Positions 1-6,604 of a DNA stretch of 9,418 bases are shown here, in pieces. The notes below the pieces were generated by a model. It was given only the letters and a program-made list of their open reading frames with translations. It was not told the origin of the DNA and did no database searches. Location: positions 1 to 9,418 of the forward strand of contig JAUYAJ010000203.1 of NCBI GenBank assembly GCA_030693565.1, in the 5' to 3' direction. Numbering within the stretch: position 1 is the stretch's first letter; each line of letters opens with the position of its first letter. Position numbers and translations under genes: made by a program. Source of the stretch: Rubrivivax sp. Lineage in GTDB: Bacteria > Pseudomonadota > Gammaproteobacteria > Burkholderiales > Burkholderiaceae_C.

Positions 1-26
1 GGTCCTGTGGCTAGGCGCAAACCGGA

Positions 27-71
27 GCGATACCCCGTGGTATCGCGAGGATTTGCAACGACGCCACGGGG
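27..71 (+). promoter_or_regulatory. Two mutually exclusive hairpins upstream of the first gene
   Basis: The 8-base arm GCGATACC at 27-34 pairs perfectly with GGTATCGC at 39-46 around a 4-base loop. The overlapping arm CCCCGTGG at 33-40 pairs perfectly with CCACGGGG at 64-71. The two stems share bases 33-40 and cannot form together. There is no T-run after either, so a simple intrinsic terminator is unlikely. It may be the 3' end of an upstream transcript or an attenuator-like leader of the gene at 170; the sequence alone does not decide, and chance pairing in GC-rich DNA is possible. Confidence 0.3.
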
Positions 72-169
72 CCAAAGACGCGGTTTTATGTGCCGAATAG
101 CGTGCAACACCACACTAGAGTTCGCCAGCCCCCGGCAGCCACAGCCCCACCGAATCGAAACCGACCCGC

Positions 170-1003
170 ATGAAAACTACACGCCGACCCGCCCTGCGCT
201 GGACCATGGCCGCCGCACTGGCCACCACCCTGGCTTTGGCGATCGGCGGCTGCGCGACGCCGCCACCAGCACCCACAGTCGCCGCCGAGATCCGCAGCGC
301 GCTGGCGCCCACCGGCACCTTGCGCGTGGGTGTCTACCCCGGCAGTCCGACCTCGCTGGTGCGCGGCCCGGGCGCCGATGAAATGCGCGGCCTGACGGTC
401 GAACTGGGCCGTGAGCTCGGCCGCCGCCTGGGCGTGCCGGTGCAGATGGTGGTGTTCGAGCGCGTGCCCGAGATCGTCGAGGCCTTGAAGAGCGGCCGCG
501 CCGACTTCACCGTCACCAACGCCAGCCCGGCGCGGGCGCGCGAGATCGACTTCACGCCACCGGTGGTGCGGCTGGAATCGGGTTATCTGGTCGCCGCCGG
601 ATCGCGGCTGAGCGCGCTGGCGCAAGTCGACCAGGCCGGCGTGCGTGTCGGCGTCGCCCAGGGCAGCACCTCGCAAGGCGTGCTGACGCGCGAGCTCAAG
701 GCGGCGCAGCTGGTGGCGGCGCCGTCGGTGGTCGCGGCCACGGAGATGCTGCGCAAAGGCGAACTCGACGCCTTCGCCACCAACAAAGGCATCCTGTTCG
801 AGATGGCCGACAAGCTGCCCGGTGCGCGCGTGCTCGACGGCCGCTGGGGCCTGGAACAACTGGCCATCGGTGTGCCCAAAGGCCGCGAGGCCGGCGCTGC
901 CTGGCTGAAAGCCTTTGCCGCCGACCCGGCGACCCAGGCCCTGGTGCAGCAAGCGGCGCAGCGCGCCGGCTTGCGCGGGCTGGCAGCGGCGGGCACGCCC
1001 TGA
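170..1003 (+). CDS. Lipoprotein substrate-binding protein of the amino-acid ABC transporter type (SBP family 3)
   Basis: The product has 277 residues. The N-terminus shows basic residues, a hydrophobic segment at about 12-25 and a lipobox ending IGGC, so Cys28 is the likely lipidated residue and the mature protein would be membrane-tethered in the periplasm. The body matches the extracellular solute-binding family 3 pattern: a first strand TLRVGVYPGSPT (about 49-60), 'MRGLTVELGRELGRRLG' after it, the 'SGRADFTVTNASPARAREIDFTPP' region split between the lobes, and 'VGVAQGSTS' opening lobe 2. Such proteins bind polar amino acids or related small solutes for an ABC importer. No permease or ATPase gene follows; the left neighbour is outside the window. 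I see no clear Shine-Dalgarno before this ATG, but the signal peptide fits the start. The ligand cannot be deduced; a sensory role is also possible. Confidence 0.85.
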   Translation: MKTTRRPALRWTMAAALATTLALAIGGCATPPPAPTVAAEIRSALAPTGTLRVGVYPGSPTSLVRGPGADEMRGLTVELGRELGRRLGVPVQMVVFERVPEIVEALKSGRADFTVTNASPARAREIDFTPPVVRLESGYLVAAGSRLSALAQVDQAGVRVGVAQGSTSQGVLTRELKAAQLVAAPSVVAATEMLRKGELDAFATNKGILFEMADKLPGARVLDGRWGLEQLAIGVPKGREAGAAWLKAFAADPATQALVQQAAQRAGLRGLAAAGTP

Positions 1004-1162
1004 AGCCACCCCACCCGGCCGCTCAGAGGCTGGGGCGGACCAGGATCGCGGCGCTGTCGCCATGTTGGCGCGCAGGCCGGCGTGGCGTGAGGATGAGCCT
1101 CGATCACAGCGACAGCTGCGCTGCTCAAAGGCAGTCTGCCGGTCGACTCACTGGATGAGAAG

Positions 1163-2065
1163 ATGGTGCCCCCCGACTCCCTCACGACGCCCATGAACCC
1201 CTCTGTTCCCAGCCTGCGCCAGCGGCTTCAGCAACCCGGCCTGGTGGTCGCCCCGGGCGTGCACGACATGGTGTCGCTGCGCCTGGCCGACCGGCTCGGT
1301 TTCGACGCTCTGTACATGACCGGTTTCGGCACCGTGGCTTCGCACCTGGGCCTGCCCGACGCCGGGTTGGCCACTTACAGCGACATGGTGGGCCGGGTGC
1401 GGCAGATGGCCGGTATGGCGCGCACGCCGCTGATCGCCGATGGCGACACCGGCTACGGCGGCCTGCTGAACGTGCAACACACGGTGCTGGGCTACGAAGC
1501 CGCCGGCGCCCAGGCCATCCAGCTCGAAGACCAGGAAGTGCCCAAGAAGTGCGGCCACACGCCCGGCCGGCGTGTGGTGGCGATGGCCGACATGGTGAAG
1601 AAGATCGAGGTCGCCGCGGCGTCGCGGCGCAGCAAGGATTTCCTGATCGTTGCGCGCACCGACGCGCGCAGCAGCCTGGGCCTGGACGAAGCCTTGCGCC
1701 GCGCCGAGGCCTATGCGCGCGCCGGTGCCGACGTGCTGTTCGTCGAGTCGCCGCAAAGCGAGGACGAGATGCGGCGCATCGGCCGCAGTTTCGACCTGCC
1801 GCTGCTGGCCAACATGGTCGAAGGCGGCTACACGCCGGTGCTCAGCCAGGCCGACCTGCTGGCGATCGGCTACAAGCTGGCGATCTTTCCGGTGACGGCG
1901 CTGCTGGCGGCCACCCAAGCCATGCAGGCGGTCTACGCGACTTTGAAGTCGCAAGGGTCGTCGGCCGGTCTGCAACAGCCGCTGATGCCATTCGCGGCCT
2001 TGACCGAGCTGATGGACTTTGCCGCCGTGCATGCCTTCGAGCAGCGCTGGGCCGACCCGCAGTGA
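1163..2065 (+). CDS. Isocitrate lyase/PEP mutase superfamily enzyme (methylisocitrate lyase or oxaloacetate decarboxylase-like)
   Basis: The 300-residue product is a TIM-barrel enzyme of the isocitrate lyase/phosphoenolpyruvate mutase superfamily. Visible signatures are DGDTGYGG (93-100, metal/substrate loop), LEDQ (121-124), KKCGH (128-132, the lyase motif with the catalytic Cys130), ARTDAR (164-169) and NMVEGG (217-222). The Cys in KKCGH favours a C-C bond lyase such as methylisocitrate or dimethylmalate lyase over a phosphonomutase, but some decarboxylases also keep it, so the substrate is not assigned. The length is normal for the short (about 290-300 residue) branch and well below that of true isocitrate lyase. 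Start: ATG at 1163 follows a GGATGAGAAG stretch; an alternative ATG at 1193 would remove ten residues outside the conserved fold. The Bug receptor gene starts 26 bases after the stop, so the two are probably co-transcribed and the substrate may be the carboxylate caught by that receptor (inference). Confidence 0.88.
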   Translation: MVPPDSLTTPMNPSVPSLRQRLQQPGLVVAPGVHDMVSLRLADRLGFDALYMTGFGTVASHLGLPDAGLATYSDMVGRVRQMAGMARTPLIADGDTGYGGLLNVQHTVLGYEAAGAQAIQLEDQEVPKKCGHTPGRRVVAMADMVKKIEVAAASRRSKDFLIVARTDARSSLGLDEALRRAEAYARAGADVLFVESPQSEDEMRRIGRSFDLPLLANMVEGGYTPVLSQADLLAIGYKLAIFPVTALLAATQAMQAVYATLKSQGSSAGLQQPLMPFAALTELMDFAAVHAFEQRWADPQ

Positions 2066-2091
2066 CGACCGACAACCACCAGGAGACCACC

Positions 2092-3084
2092 ATGAAACCG
2101 ATGAACCCGCACTCGACCCAGCGCCGCCACCGCCTGCTCGCCGGCCTCGGCCTGGCCTTGCTGGCCGCGCTGCCGCTGCAGGCGCAGGAAACCTATCCCA
2201 ACAAGCCGATCCGCCTGGTCGTGCCCTTCACACCCGGCGGCGTCACCGATGCCAGCGGCCGCCTGATCGCCGACGCGCTGGGCCGGCGCCTGGGGCAGCA
2301 GGTGATCGTCGACAACAAGCCCGGCGCCAGCGGCAACATCGGCAGCGCGCAGGTTGTCGGCGCCGCCGCCGACGGCTACACGCTGCTGCTGGCCTTCGAC
2401 GGCACGATGGTCATCAACCCGCATGTCTTTGCCAAGGTGCCGTTCGACACCGTGAAGGACTTCGCCGCGGTGGGCAAGATCGGCAACGCCACGCTGATCC
2501 TGGTGGCCCACCCCGACGTGCCGGCGCGTTCGCTGCAGGAGCTGGTCGCGCTGTCGAAGACCAAGCCGCTGGCCTATGGCACTTCCGGCATCGGCGGCAC
2601 CCCGCATGTCGCTGGCGAGATGCTGGCCCAGCGCACCGGCGCCCGCCTTGAACATGTGCCCTACAAAGGCGGCGGCCAGGCCATGATCGACGTCATGGGC
2701 GGCAGCATCCCGCTGGTCTACACCGCGGTGGCGGGCGCGCAAGCCCATGTCAAGGCCGGCAAGCTCAAGGCCATTGCCGTGTCCAGCGCGCAGCGCAGCA
2801 GTTCACTGCCCGACGTGCCCACCTTTGGCGAAAGCGGCGTGCCCGACCTGGTGGTCGACTCGTGGGTCGGCCTGCTGGCGCCGGTGCGCACCCCGGCGGC
2901 CGTGCTGGCACGGCTGAACAGCGAACTCAACGCGGTGTTGAACGACCCGGCGGTACGCGAGAAGCTGGCGCTGCTGGGCATCGACCCCACGCCCGGCACG
3001 CCCGAGCAGTTCCGCCAGCAGATGCAGAAAGACCTGGCGGCCTACGGCCCGATCGTCAAGGCGGCGCAGATCAAGGTGGAGTGA
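2092..3084 (+). CDS. Bug-family tripartite tricarboxylate transporter substrate-binding protein
   Basis: The product has 330 residues. The N-terminus carries RRHR, a hydrophobic stretch (about 14-28) and a likely signal peptidase I site after LPLQA (residue 31), so it is periplasmic. The mature protein begins with the Bug/TctC hallmark YPNKPIRLVVPFTPGG (35-50), followed by a VDNKPGASGNIG stretch (73-84) and 'VPYKGGGQAMIDVMGG' further on. Bug proteins bind carboxylates (dicarboxylates, citrate, aromatic acids, some amides) for TctA/TctB permeases. No tctA or tctB is nearby, which is common for the many orphan Bug genes of Burkholderiales. Start: ATG at 2092 has a good AGGAGA ribosome site at 2081-2086; the same frame is open much further upstream, antisense-like to nothing real, but this is the only start giving a signal peptide. 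The gene directly follows the lyase-family gene. Confidence 0.92.
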   Translation: MKPMNPHSTQRRHRLLAGLGLALLAALPLQAQETYPNKPIRLVVPFTPGGVTDASGRLIADALGRRLGQQVIVDNKPGASGNIGSAQVVGAAADGYTLLLAFDGTMVINPHVFAKVPFDTVKDFAAVGKIGNATLILVAHPDVPARSLQELVALSKTKPLAYGTSGIGGTPHVAGEMLAQRTGARLEHVPYKGGGQAMIDVMGGSIPLVYTAVAGAQAHVKAGKLKAIAVSSAQRSSSLPDVPTFGESGVPDLVVDSWVGLLAPVRTPAAVLARLNSELNAVLNDPAVREKLALLGIDPTPGTPEQFRQQMQKDLAAYGPIVKAAQIKVE

Positions 3085-3112
3085 GCCTCGGCGACCGCCG
3101 GCGCCGGCGCGA

Positions 3113-4990
3113 TCAAAACAAGCGGATCGCCATGTCGAAGCGCCAGGTCCGGCGGATCTCGATGACGTCGTATTCGCGCGCCAGCGCCGGCGAGAACGCC
3201 GGGTAGGGCAACAAGCTTTGCACGATGTGCCGGATCGCGTCGTCGATCTCGGCCACGCCGCTGGACGTCACGAAGGTCACCGACTCCACCGAGCCGTCGC
3301 TGCGGATGGCCACCGTCACCAGCGGGTCGGTGTGCGGCCGCTTGGCCGCTTCGCGAACCCGGTCGAAGCCCATGTTGAGCTGGATCTTGCGCGCCCAGGC
3401 TTCGGCGTAGAGGACGAGCTCGGCGTTGGCGTCGGTGCGGCCGAACAGGCGGCCGCGCCGCAAGCTGCTCGCCGAAGGTGATGGCCGGGGCGCCAGGTTC
3501 GCTGCCGCCGACGCCGCGTCGCGCCGGGCGGCTTCCTCGTCCAGTTGTCTGCCAATCGCGCGCAGCACGGCTTCGCGCCGGGCCTCGGCGTCTTGCGCCG
3601 CGGCCAACGCCGCCGCCTGGCGTGCCGCAGCCTGTCCTGCCGCCGCTTGCCGCGCGGCCTCCTGGCGGCCCGCCTCCTGCCTGGCATGCTCGACACGTTC
3701 GGCTTCCTTTCGCGCAGCTTCCTGCCGGGCGGCTTCGGCGCGTTCGGCCTCGCGGCGCGCGGCCTCGAGCTGCTGGGCTTGCTGACGGGCGGCCTCGTGT
3801 TGCGTCGCCGCTTGCTGGGCCGCAGCCTGGCGCGCTGCCGCCAAGCGCTCGGCCGCCACGCGTTCAGCCTCCAGCCGCGCGAGTTCGGCGCGCTCGCTGT
3901 CTCGGCGGCTAGATTCCTGCCTCGCGGCCTCCAGGCGCTCGGCCTCGCGGCGCGCGGCCTCGACCCGCTGCGCTTGCTGACGGCCAGCCTCCAGCCGCGC
4001 CGCTTCCTGGCGGTCGGCGGCCTGCCGCTCGGCCACCTGACGTTCAGCGTCGCGTCGTGCCGCCTCGACGCGCTCTGCTTCGCTGCGTGCCGCTTGCTGC
4101 CGAGCCGCTTCCTGGCGTTCGGCCTCGCGGCGCGCGGTCTCGATGCGCTCGGCATCCTGTCGGGCGGCCTCCAATCGCTTCGCCTCCTGACGCGCCGCGG
4201 CTTGCAGGGCCGCCGCCTGGCGCTCTGCCTCCAGCCGTGCCGCCTGAACCCGCTCAGCGTCCAGCCGCGCCGCCTCGACCGCTGCTGCCGCCGCGCCCGA
4301 GGCGCTGGCTGCGGCTGCCAGCACAGGCGTTGGCGCCGGCGGCGCGGCAGCGACAACCCAACGCGGCTCGGCAGTCGGCTCGGTCGCGATCACCGGTGTC
4401 TCGGCGATGGTGGCAGGCGCTGCGTCGGCAGACGCTTCAGCGCGCCGAGGCGCCGGCGCGGGAAGCGCTGCAGGCGCGGCGTCGAGCACCGGCTGGAGTG
4501 GCGCCGGCTTGGGGACGGTCGCTGGCGGTGGGCGCGGCGGCATCGGCACCGGCAAATCGTCCGCCGATGGAACCGGTCCCTCGCCGACAGCCGGCTCGAT
4601 CGTCGCCATCGCCGTCGGCGGCGGCTCGCCGATGGCCAGCTCTTGCGGCGCCTCTTCCACGACTTGTGCCGGCAGCAGCACGACGCGCAGCTCGGGCGCT
4701 TCGACGCGTCGCTCCTGCCAGGGCCAGCCCAGACCCGGCAGCCCCGATCCGTCGCCGCCAAAGGTCAGGCTCAGCAACAAGCCATGAATCAGCAGCGAGA
4801 ACAGCAGCGCCAGCGGCAGCCGCCTGCGTTCGGCACGCTCGCCCAGGCGCGTCCGCTGGCTGCTGTCGGCGGATGGCAGCGCCGGCGCCGGCTCGGTCGG
4901 CGGCTCCGCCGGCGTGGCACCGGGCGCTATCGGTTCCAAGCCGGCTCCGACGTCGCTGCGCGGGCGCCCTTGTCGGCCTGGCCGGCCCAC
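3113..4990 (-). CDS. TonB/TolA-like envelope energy-transducer protein with a long Arg/Glu/Ala helix
   Basis: The product has 625 residues. Order: a short Pro-rich cytoplasmic part with RRR at 55-57; one membrane segment at about 58-77 containing a His in LLIHG (residue 69), as in TonB/TolA anchors; a Pro/Ala-rich linker at about 113-230; a charged helix at about 241-495 made of pentapeptides of the type ARxEA; and a TonB C-terminal domain at about 520-620 with VTVAIRSDGSVESVTFVTSS and a final YPAFSPAL...EIRRTWRF. Such proteins span the periplasm from the inner to the outer membrane and couple proton-motive force via ExbBD or TolQR. Neither exbBD, tolQR nor pal lies beside it, so TonB and TolA roles cannot be separated. 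The start is uncertain: GTG at 4990 is only two codons after an in-frame TGA and has no clear ribosome site; a TTG further in is possible. It is convergent with the Bug gene, 28 bases apart. Confidence 0.85.
   Translation of the reverse strand: MGRPGRQGRPRSDVGAGLEPIAPGATPAEPPTEPAPALPSADSSQRTRLGERAERRRLPLALLFSLLIHGLLLSLTFGGDGSGLPGLGWPWQERRVEAPELRVVLLPAQVVEEAPQELAIGEPPPTAMATIEPAVGEGPVPSADDLPVPMPPRPPPATVPKPAPLQPVLDAAPAALPAPAPRRAEASADAAPATIAETPVIATEPTAEPRWVVAAAPPAPTPVLAAAASASGAAAAAVEAARLDAERVQAARLEAERQAAALQAAARQEAKRLEAARQDAERIETARREAERQEAARQQAARSEAERVEAARRDAERQVAERQAADRQEAARLEAGRQQAQRVEAARREAERLEAARQESSRRDSERAELARLEAERVAAERLAAARQAAAQQAATQHEAARQQAQQLEAARREAERAEAARQEAARKEAERVEHARQEAGRQEAARQAAAGQAAARQAAALAAAQDAEARREAVLRAIGRQLDEEAARRDAASAAANLAPRPSPSASSLRRGRLFGRTDANAELVLYAEAWARKIQLNMGFDRVREAAKRPHTDPLVTVAIRSDGSVESVTFVTSSGVAEIDDAIRHIVQSLLPYPAFSPALAREYDVIEIRRTWRFDMAIRLF
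3581..4270 (-). repeat. Fifteen-base (five-residue) repeat encoding an Arg/Glu/Ala helix
   Basis: Residues 241-470 of the TonB/TolA-like protein can be written as 46 consecutive pentads with no insertion or deletion. Position 5 is Ala in nearly all (exceptions include residues 285, 360, 365, 370 and 435), position 2 is usually Arg, position 4 often Glu, and position 1 Ala or Glu. Examples are ARLEA, ERVEA, ARREA and ARQEA. At DNA level this is a degenerate 15-base periodicity. It also keeps the opposite strand open, producing long meaningless antisense frames. Confidence 0.85.
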
Positions 4991-5037
4991 CGGTCAGGGC
5001 CAGAGCGATCCGCAGGGGGGCGTCTCGTGAATCCCAT
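4927..5037 (-). other. Possible 36-codon leader ORF overlapping the start of the TonB/TolA-like gene
   Basis: ATG at 5037 (reading leftward) is preceded by AAGAGGAAG, the best ribosome-site-like sequence near the TonB/TolA-like gene, with about 10-11 bases of spacing. The frame it opens is not that of the large gene and ends at TAG at 4927-4929, after overlapping the first 20 or so codons of the large gene. It could be a leader peptide coupling translation, the true start with a frameshift or sequence error between, or chance. The peptide resembles nothing I recognise. Confidence 0.2.
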
Positions 5038-5310
5038 CAAGCTTGTCTTCCTCTTGCGCGCGCGTCAGAACCAAGGCGTGGATTCTCGCGGTTCCTGGTG
5101 AACCGTCGACGGTGCGAGAAACTTTGCTCGCTGGCCACGATCTGGCTTGAGATCGGCAGGCCCGTGCTGCACTCGGTTCGCGCCGGCAGGGCTGGCTGCG
5201 CACCGCGGCCTTGTCCCCAGGATTGCGGCAGCGACTGGATCGGGCGCTGCACGCCAGGGGGCTGGCATCGACCGCGCAAACCGGGGGGCACGACCGGCGC
5301 TGAGACGCTG
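4991..5310. other. Divergent intergenic region between the TonB/TolA-like and PEP-CTERM genes
   Basis: About 320 bases without a convincing gene. Open frames here on the - strand (for example 4994-5482) have Cys/Ser/Arg/Pro-rich translations typical of non-coding GC-rich DNA, and the last one ends in a stop just before the GTG of the TonB/TolA-like gene. Visible elements are a perfect 12-base palindrome ACCGTCGACGGT at 5102-5113, a possible operator, and two sequences with sigma-54 type GG-N10-GC spacing (5132-5147 and 5286-5301). No good sigma-70 promoter was found for either gene. Confidence 0.6.
5286..5301 (+). promoter_or_regulatory. Candidate sigma-54 (-24/-12) promoter before the PEP-CTERM gene
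   Basis: GGGCACGACCGGCGCT has the invariant GG at 5287-5288 and GC at 5299-5300, ten bases apart, and agrees with the consensus TGGCACG-N4-TTGCW at 9 of 12 defined positions. Transcription would begin near 5312, which would exclude the ATG at 5311 and favour the GTG at 5389 as the translation start. A second, weaker match is at 5132-5147 (TGGCCAC...GGCT, 8 of 12). Some PEP-CTERM systems are known to use RpoN with the PrsK/PrsR regulators. GG-N10-GC is common by chance in GC-rich DNA, so this stays tentative. Confidence 0.3.
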
Positions 5311-6252
5311 ATGAAACGCCGTCCCGGGCAGACTGCGGACAGCCCTGAGTCAACCCGTCGAAGGACCGATCCCCTGCAGACCGCGCCCGTGGACCCATCA
5401 CCCCTCGCTCCGAGCCGACACCCGAAGTCCCGCCGGGCTCGGGTGCTGTCGACGGCCTTGTTCGGCAGCTGGCTGGCTGCAACTGCGCTGCAGCCAGCGG
5501 CGGCTGCCACCTTCGACATGCCTGCCGGTGGCACGAGCTGGATCGAGGTCTCCGCCAACGCCTGCGATCTCGGCACGCCGGCGCTGGGCGGCGACTGTTT
5601 CGGCGCGTCCCGGCTGCTGCCGACGCGCGAGTACTCGCTGGAGCCGCCCGCCAGCATCGTGGCCGGCGGCGAGGTGTTCAGTGACCGCATCCGGCTCAGC
5701 AACACCGCCGGTCAGAACAGCGGCGGCGGCTTCGCCTGGGGCGCCACCGGCGGCCTGTTCACCTTGCACGGCAGCGGTGCCGCGCCTGTGACGGTGACGG
5801 CAACGCTGAAGCTCGACGGTCAGATCAGCAAGACGCAGGTGTTGAGGTTTGGCAGCCTCAGCGCCAGTATCGGCACCTGGAGCTTTGGCGAGGTCGCCAG
5901 CGACCTGAACCAACGCGTCAACCCGATCGTGTCCAACTCATTCAGCTGCACCTTCAACACCTGCGCCGGCCGGGCCATCGACGAGCTGCTGACCATGACC
6001 TTGAGCGTGCTGCCGGGTCAGACCTTCAATCTCGGCTTCCAGCTCACGACTTCGACCTTGTCGCTGGGCCCAACACTGTCCGCGGTCACGGCCTCGGGTC
6101 AAGCAGTCTTCAGCCTGGACGCCGGCGCGGGCTATCACTTCACCGGCAGCAATGGCTATGACAGCCGGTCGCCAGTGCCCGAGCCCGGCAGCTGGGCCTT
6201 GATGCTGGTGGGTCTGGGGCTGCTCGGCCGCGTCAGCCGCCATCGCTCTTGA
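5311..6252 (+). CDS. PEP-CTERM sorting-domain protein of unknown function
   Basis: The product has 313 residues from ATG 5311. A signal peptide is clear: RRAR (41-44), a hydrophobic run VLSTALFGSWLAATAL (45-60) and a likely cut after PAAA (about 66). The C-terminus is a textbook PEP-CTERM signal: VPEPGSW at 289-295, a hydrophobic helix to about 308, and a basic tail RVSRHR. Exosortase (EpsH/XrtA type) recognises this tail, cleaves it and releases or anchors the protein at the surface, often with exopolysaccharide. The middle is Gly/Ser/Thr-rich, beta-like, with Cys pairs in NACDLGTPALGGDC and SCTFNTC that could form disulfides; I do not recognise the domain. Start is uncertain: ATG 5311 gives a long n-region and no ribosome site; GTG 5389 (287 residues) gives a more usual signal peptide but also lacks one. 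No exosortase gene is in the window, so it must be encoded elsewhere. Confidence 0.85.
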   Translation: MKRRPGQTADSPESTRRRTDPLQTAPVDPSPLAPSRHPKSRRARVLSTALFGSWLAATALQPAAAATFDMPAGGTSWIEVSANACDLGTPALGGDCFGASRLLPTREYSLEPPASIVAGGEVFSDRIRLSNTAGQNSGGGFAWGATGGLFTLHGSGAAPVTVTATLKLDGQISKTQVLRFGSLSASIGTWSFGEVASDLNQRVNPIVSNSFSCTFNTCAGRAIDELLTMTLSVLPGQTFNLGFQLTTSTLSLGPTLSAVTASGQAVFSLDAGAGYHFTGSNGYDSRSPVPEPGSWALMLVGLGLLGRVSRHRS

Positions 6253-6297
6253 ACACCGACTGCAGGCCGCTGCCCTCGTGGATTGGGTGGCGAGCGA

Positions 6298-6342
6298 TTG
6301 TCCGTCGCCTGCCGCGCGCCACGCCCGCGCGCTGACGGACGA
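6298..6342 (+). terminator. Branched hairpin after the PEP-CTERM gene, possible terminator
   Basis: TTGTCCGTC at 6298-6306 pairs with GACGGACGA at 6334-6342 (one G-T wobble), and inside it CGCGCG at 6313-6318 pairs with CGCGCG at 6326-6331. It begins about 45 bases after the stop codon. Only a weak T-rich stretch follows, so it may be an mRNA-protecting structure rather than a terminator. Confidence 0.35.
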
Positions 6343-6366
6343 GCCCGCTTTCCGCGCACAAAGCAA

Positions 6367-6390
6367 AACGCCGACCCTGGGGTCGGCGTT
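6367..6390 (-). terminator. Intrinsic terminator of tRNA-fMet, possibly bidirectional
   Basis: A perfect 10-base stem AACGCCGACC (6367-6376) / GGTCGGCGTT (6381-6390) with a 4-base loop. Read on the - strand the stem is followed by TTTTGCTTT, about 40 bases after the tRNA 3' end, which fits a Rho-independent terminator. On the + strand only a short TTT follows, so it may also stop transcription from the PEP-CTERM gene. Confidence 0.8.
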
Positions 6391-6427
6391 TGCCAATTCG
6401 GAAGTTGTTCTTCTTGTTCGAGAATTT

Positions 6428-6504
<77 letters not shown>

Positions 6505-6516
6505 ACTGAGCCTGCA

Positions 6517-6546
6517 AGTATAGCACGGGCGCCGGAAGTACTTCAA
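6517..6546 (-). promoter_or_regulatory. Sigma-70 promoter of tRNA-fMet
   Basis: On the - strand, TTGAAG (6541-6546; 4 of 6 to the -35 consensus) is followed after 18 bases by TATACT (6517-6522; 5 of 6 to the -10 consensus). A TG one base before the -10 gives an extended -10 (TGCTATACT). Predicted initiation is near 6510, leaving a very short leader before the tRNA 5' end at 6504, as expected for a tRNA gene. Confidence 0.75.
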
Positions 6547-6604
6547 GTCTTTCTGTCCCGTCACGCAATGATTGGCCAGCTCGCTGGCAATGCCACTGCG
6601 CACC

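Noticed and set aside
1009..1035. Weak inverted repeat CCCCA/TGGGG with an inner GCC/GGC after the lipoprotein gene
   Set aside because: Short, interrupted by a four-base bulge and not followed by T residues; not convincing as a terminator.
7..1063. Frames at 7-381 (+) and 86-1063 (-)
   Set aside because: Compositionally Arg/His/Gln-rich shadows of the lipoprotein gene, with no recognisable motif.
3096..3109. Palindrome CGCCGGCGCCGGCG between the convergent Bug and TonB/TolA-like genes
   Set aside because: It has no loop and no T-run, and such GC palindromes are frequent in this base composition, so a terminator cannot be claimed.
3545..5101. Long + strand open frame (518 codons) and a neighbouring 4057-6252 frame across the TonB/TolA-like gene
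   Set aside because: They are antisense to the 15-base repeat, whose Arg/Glu/Ala codons leave the opposite strand without stops. The sense frame has a membrane anchor and a TonB domain; the antisense translations are Leu/Arg/Gly-rich and match nothing. Only the part of the second frame from 5311 or 5389 is a gene.
4994..5705. Minus-strand frames at 4994-5482 and 5037-5705
   Set aside because: No recognisable domain, odd Cys/Ser/Arg/Pro-rich composition, and partly antisense to the PEP-CTERM gene.
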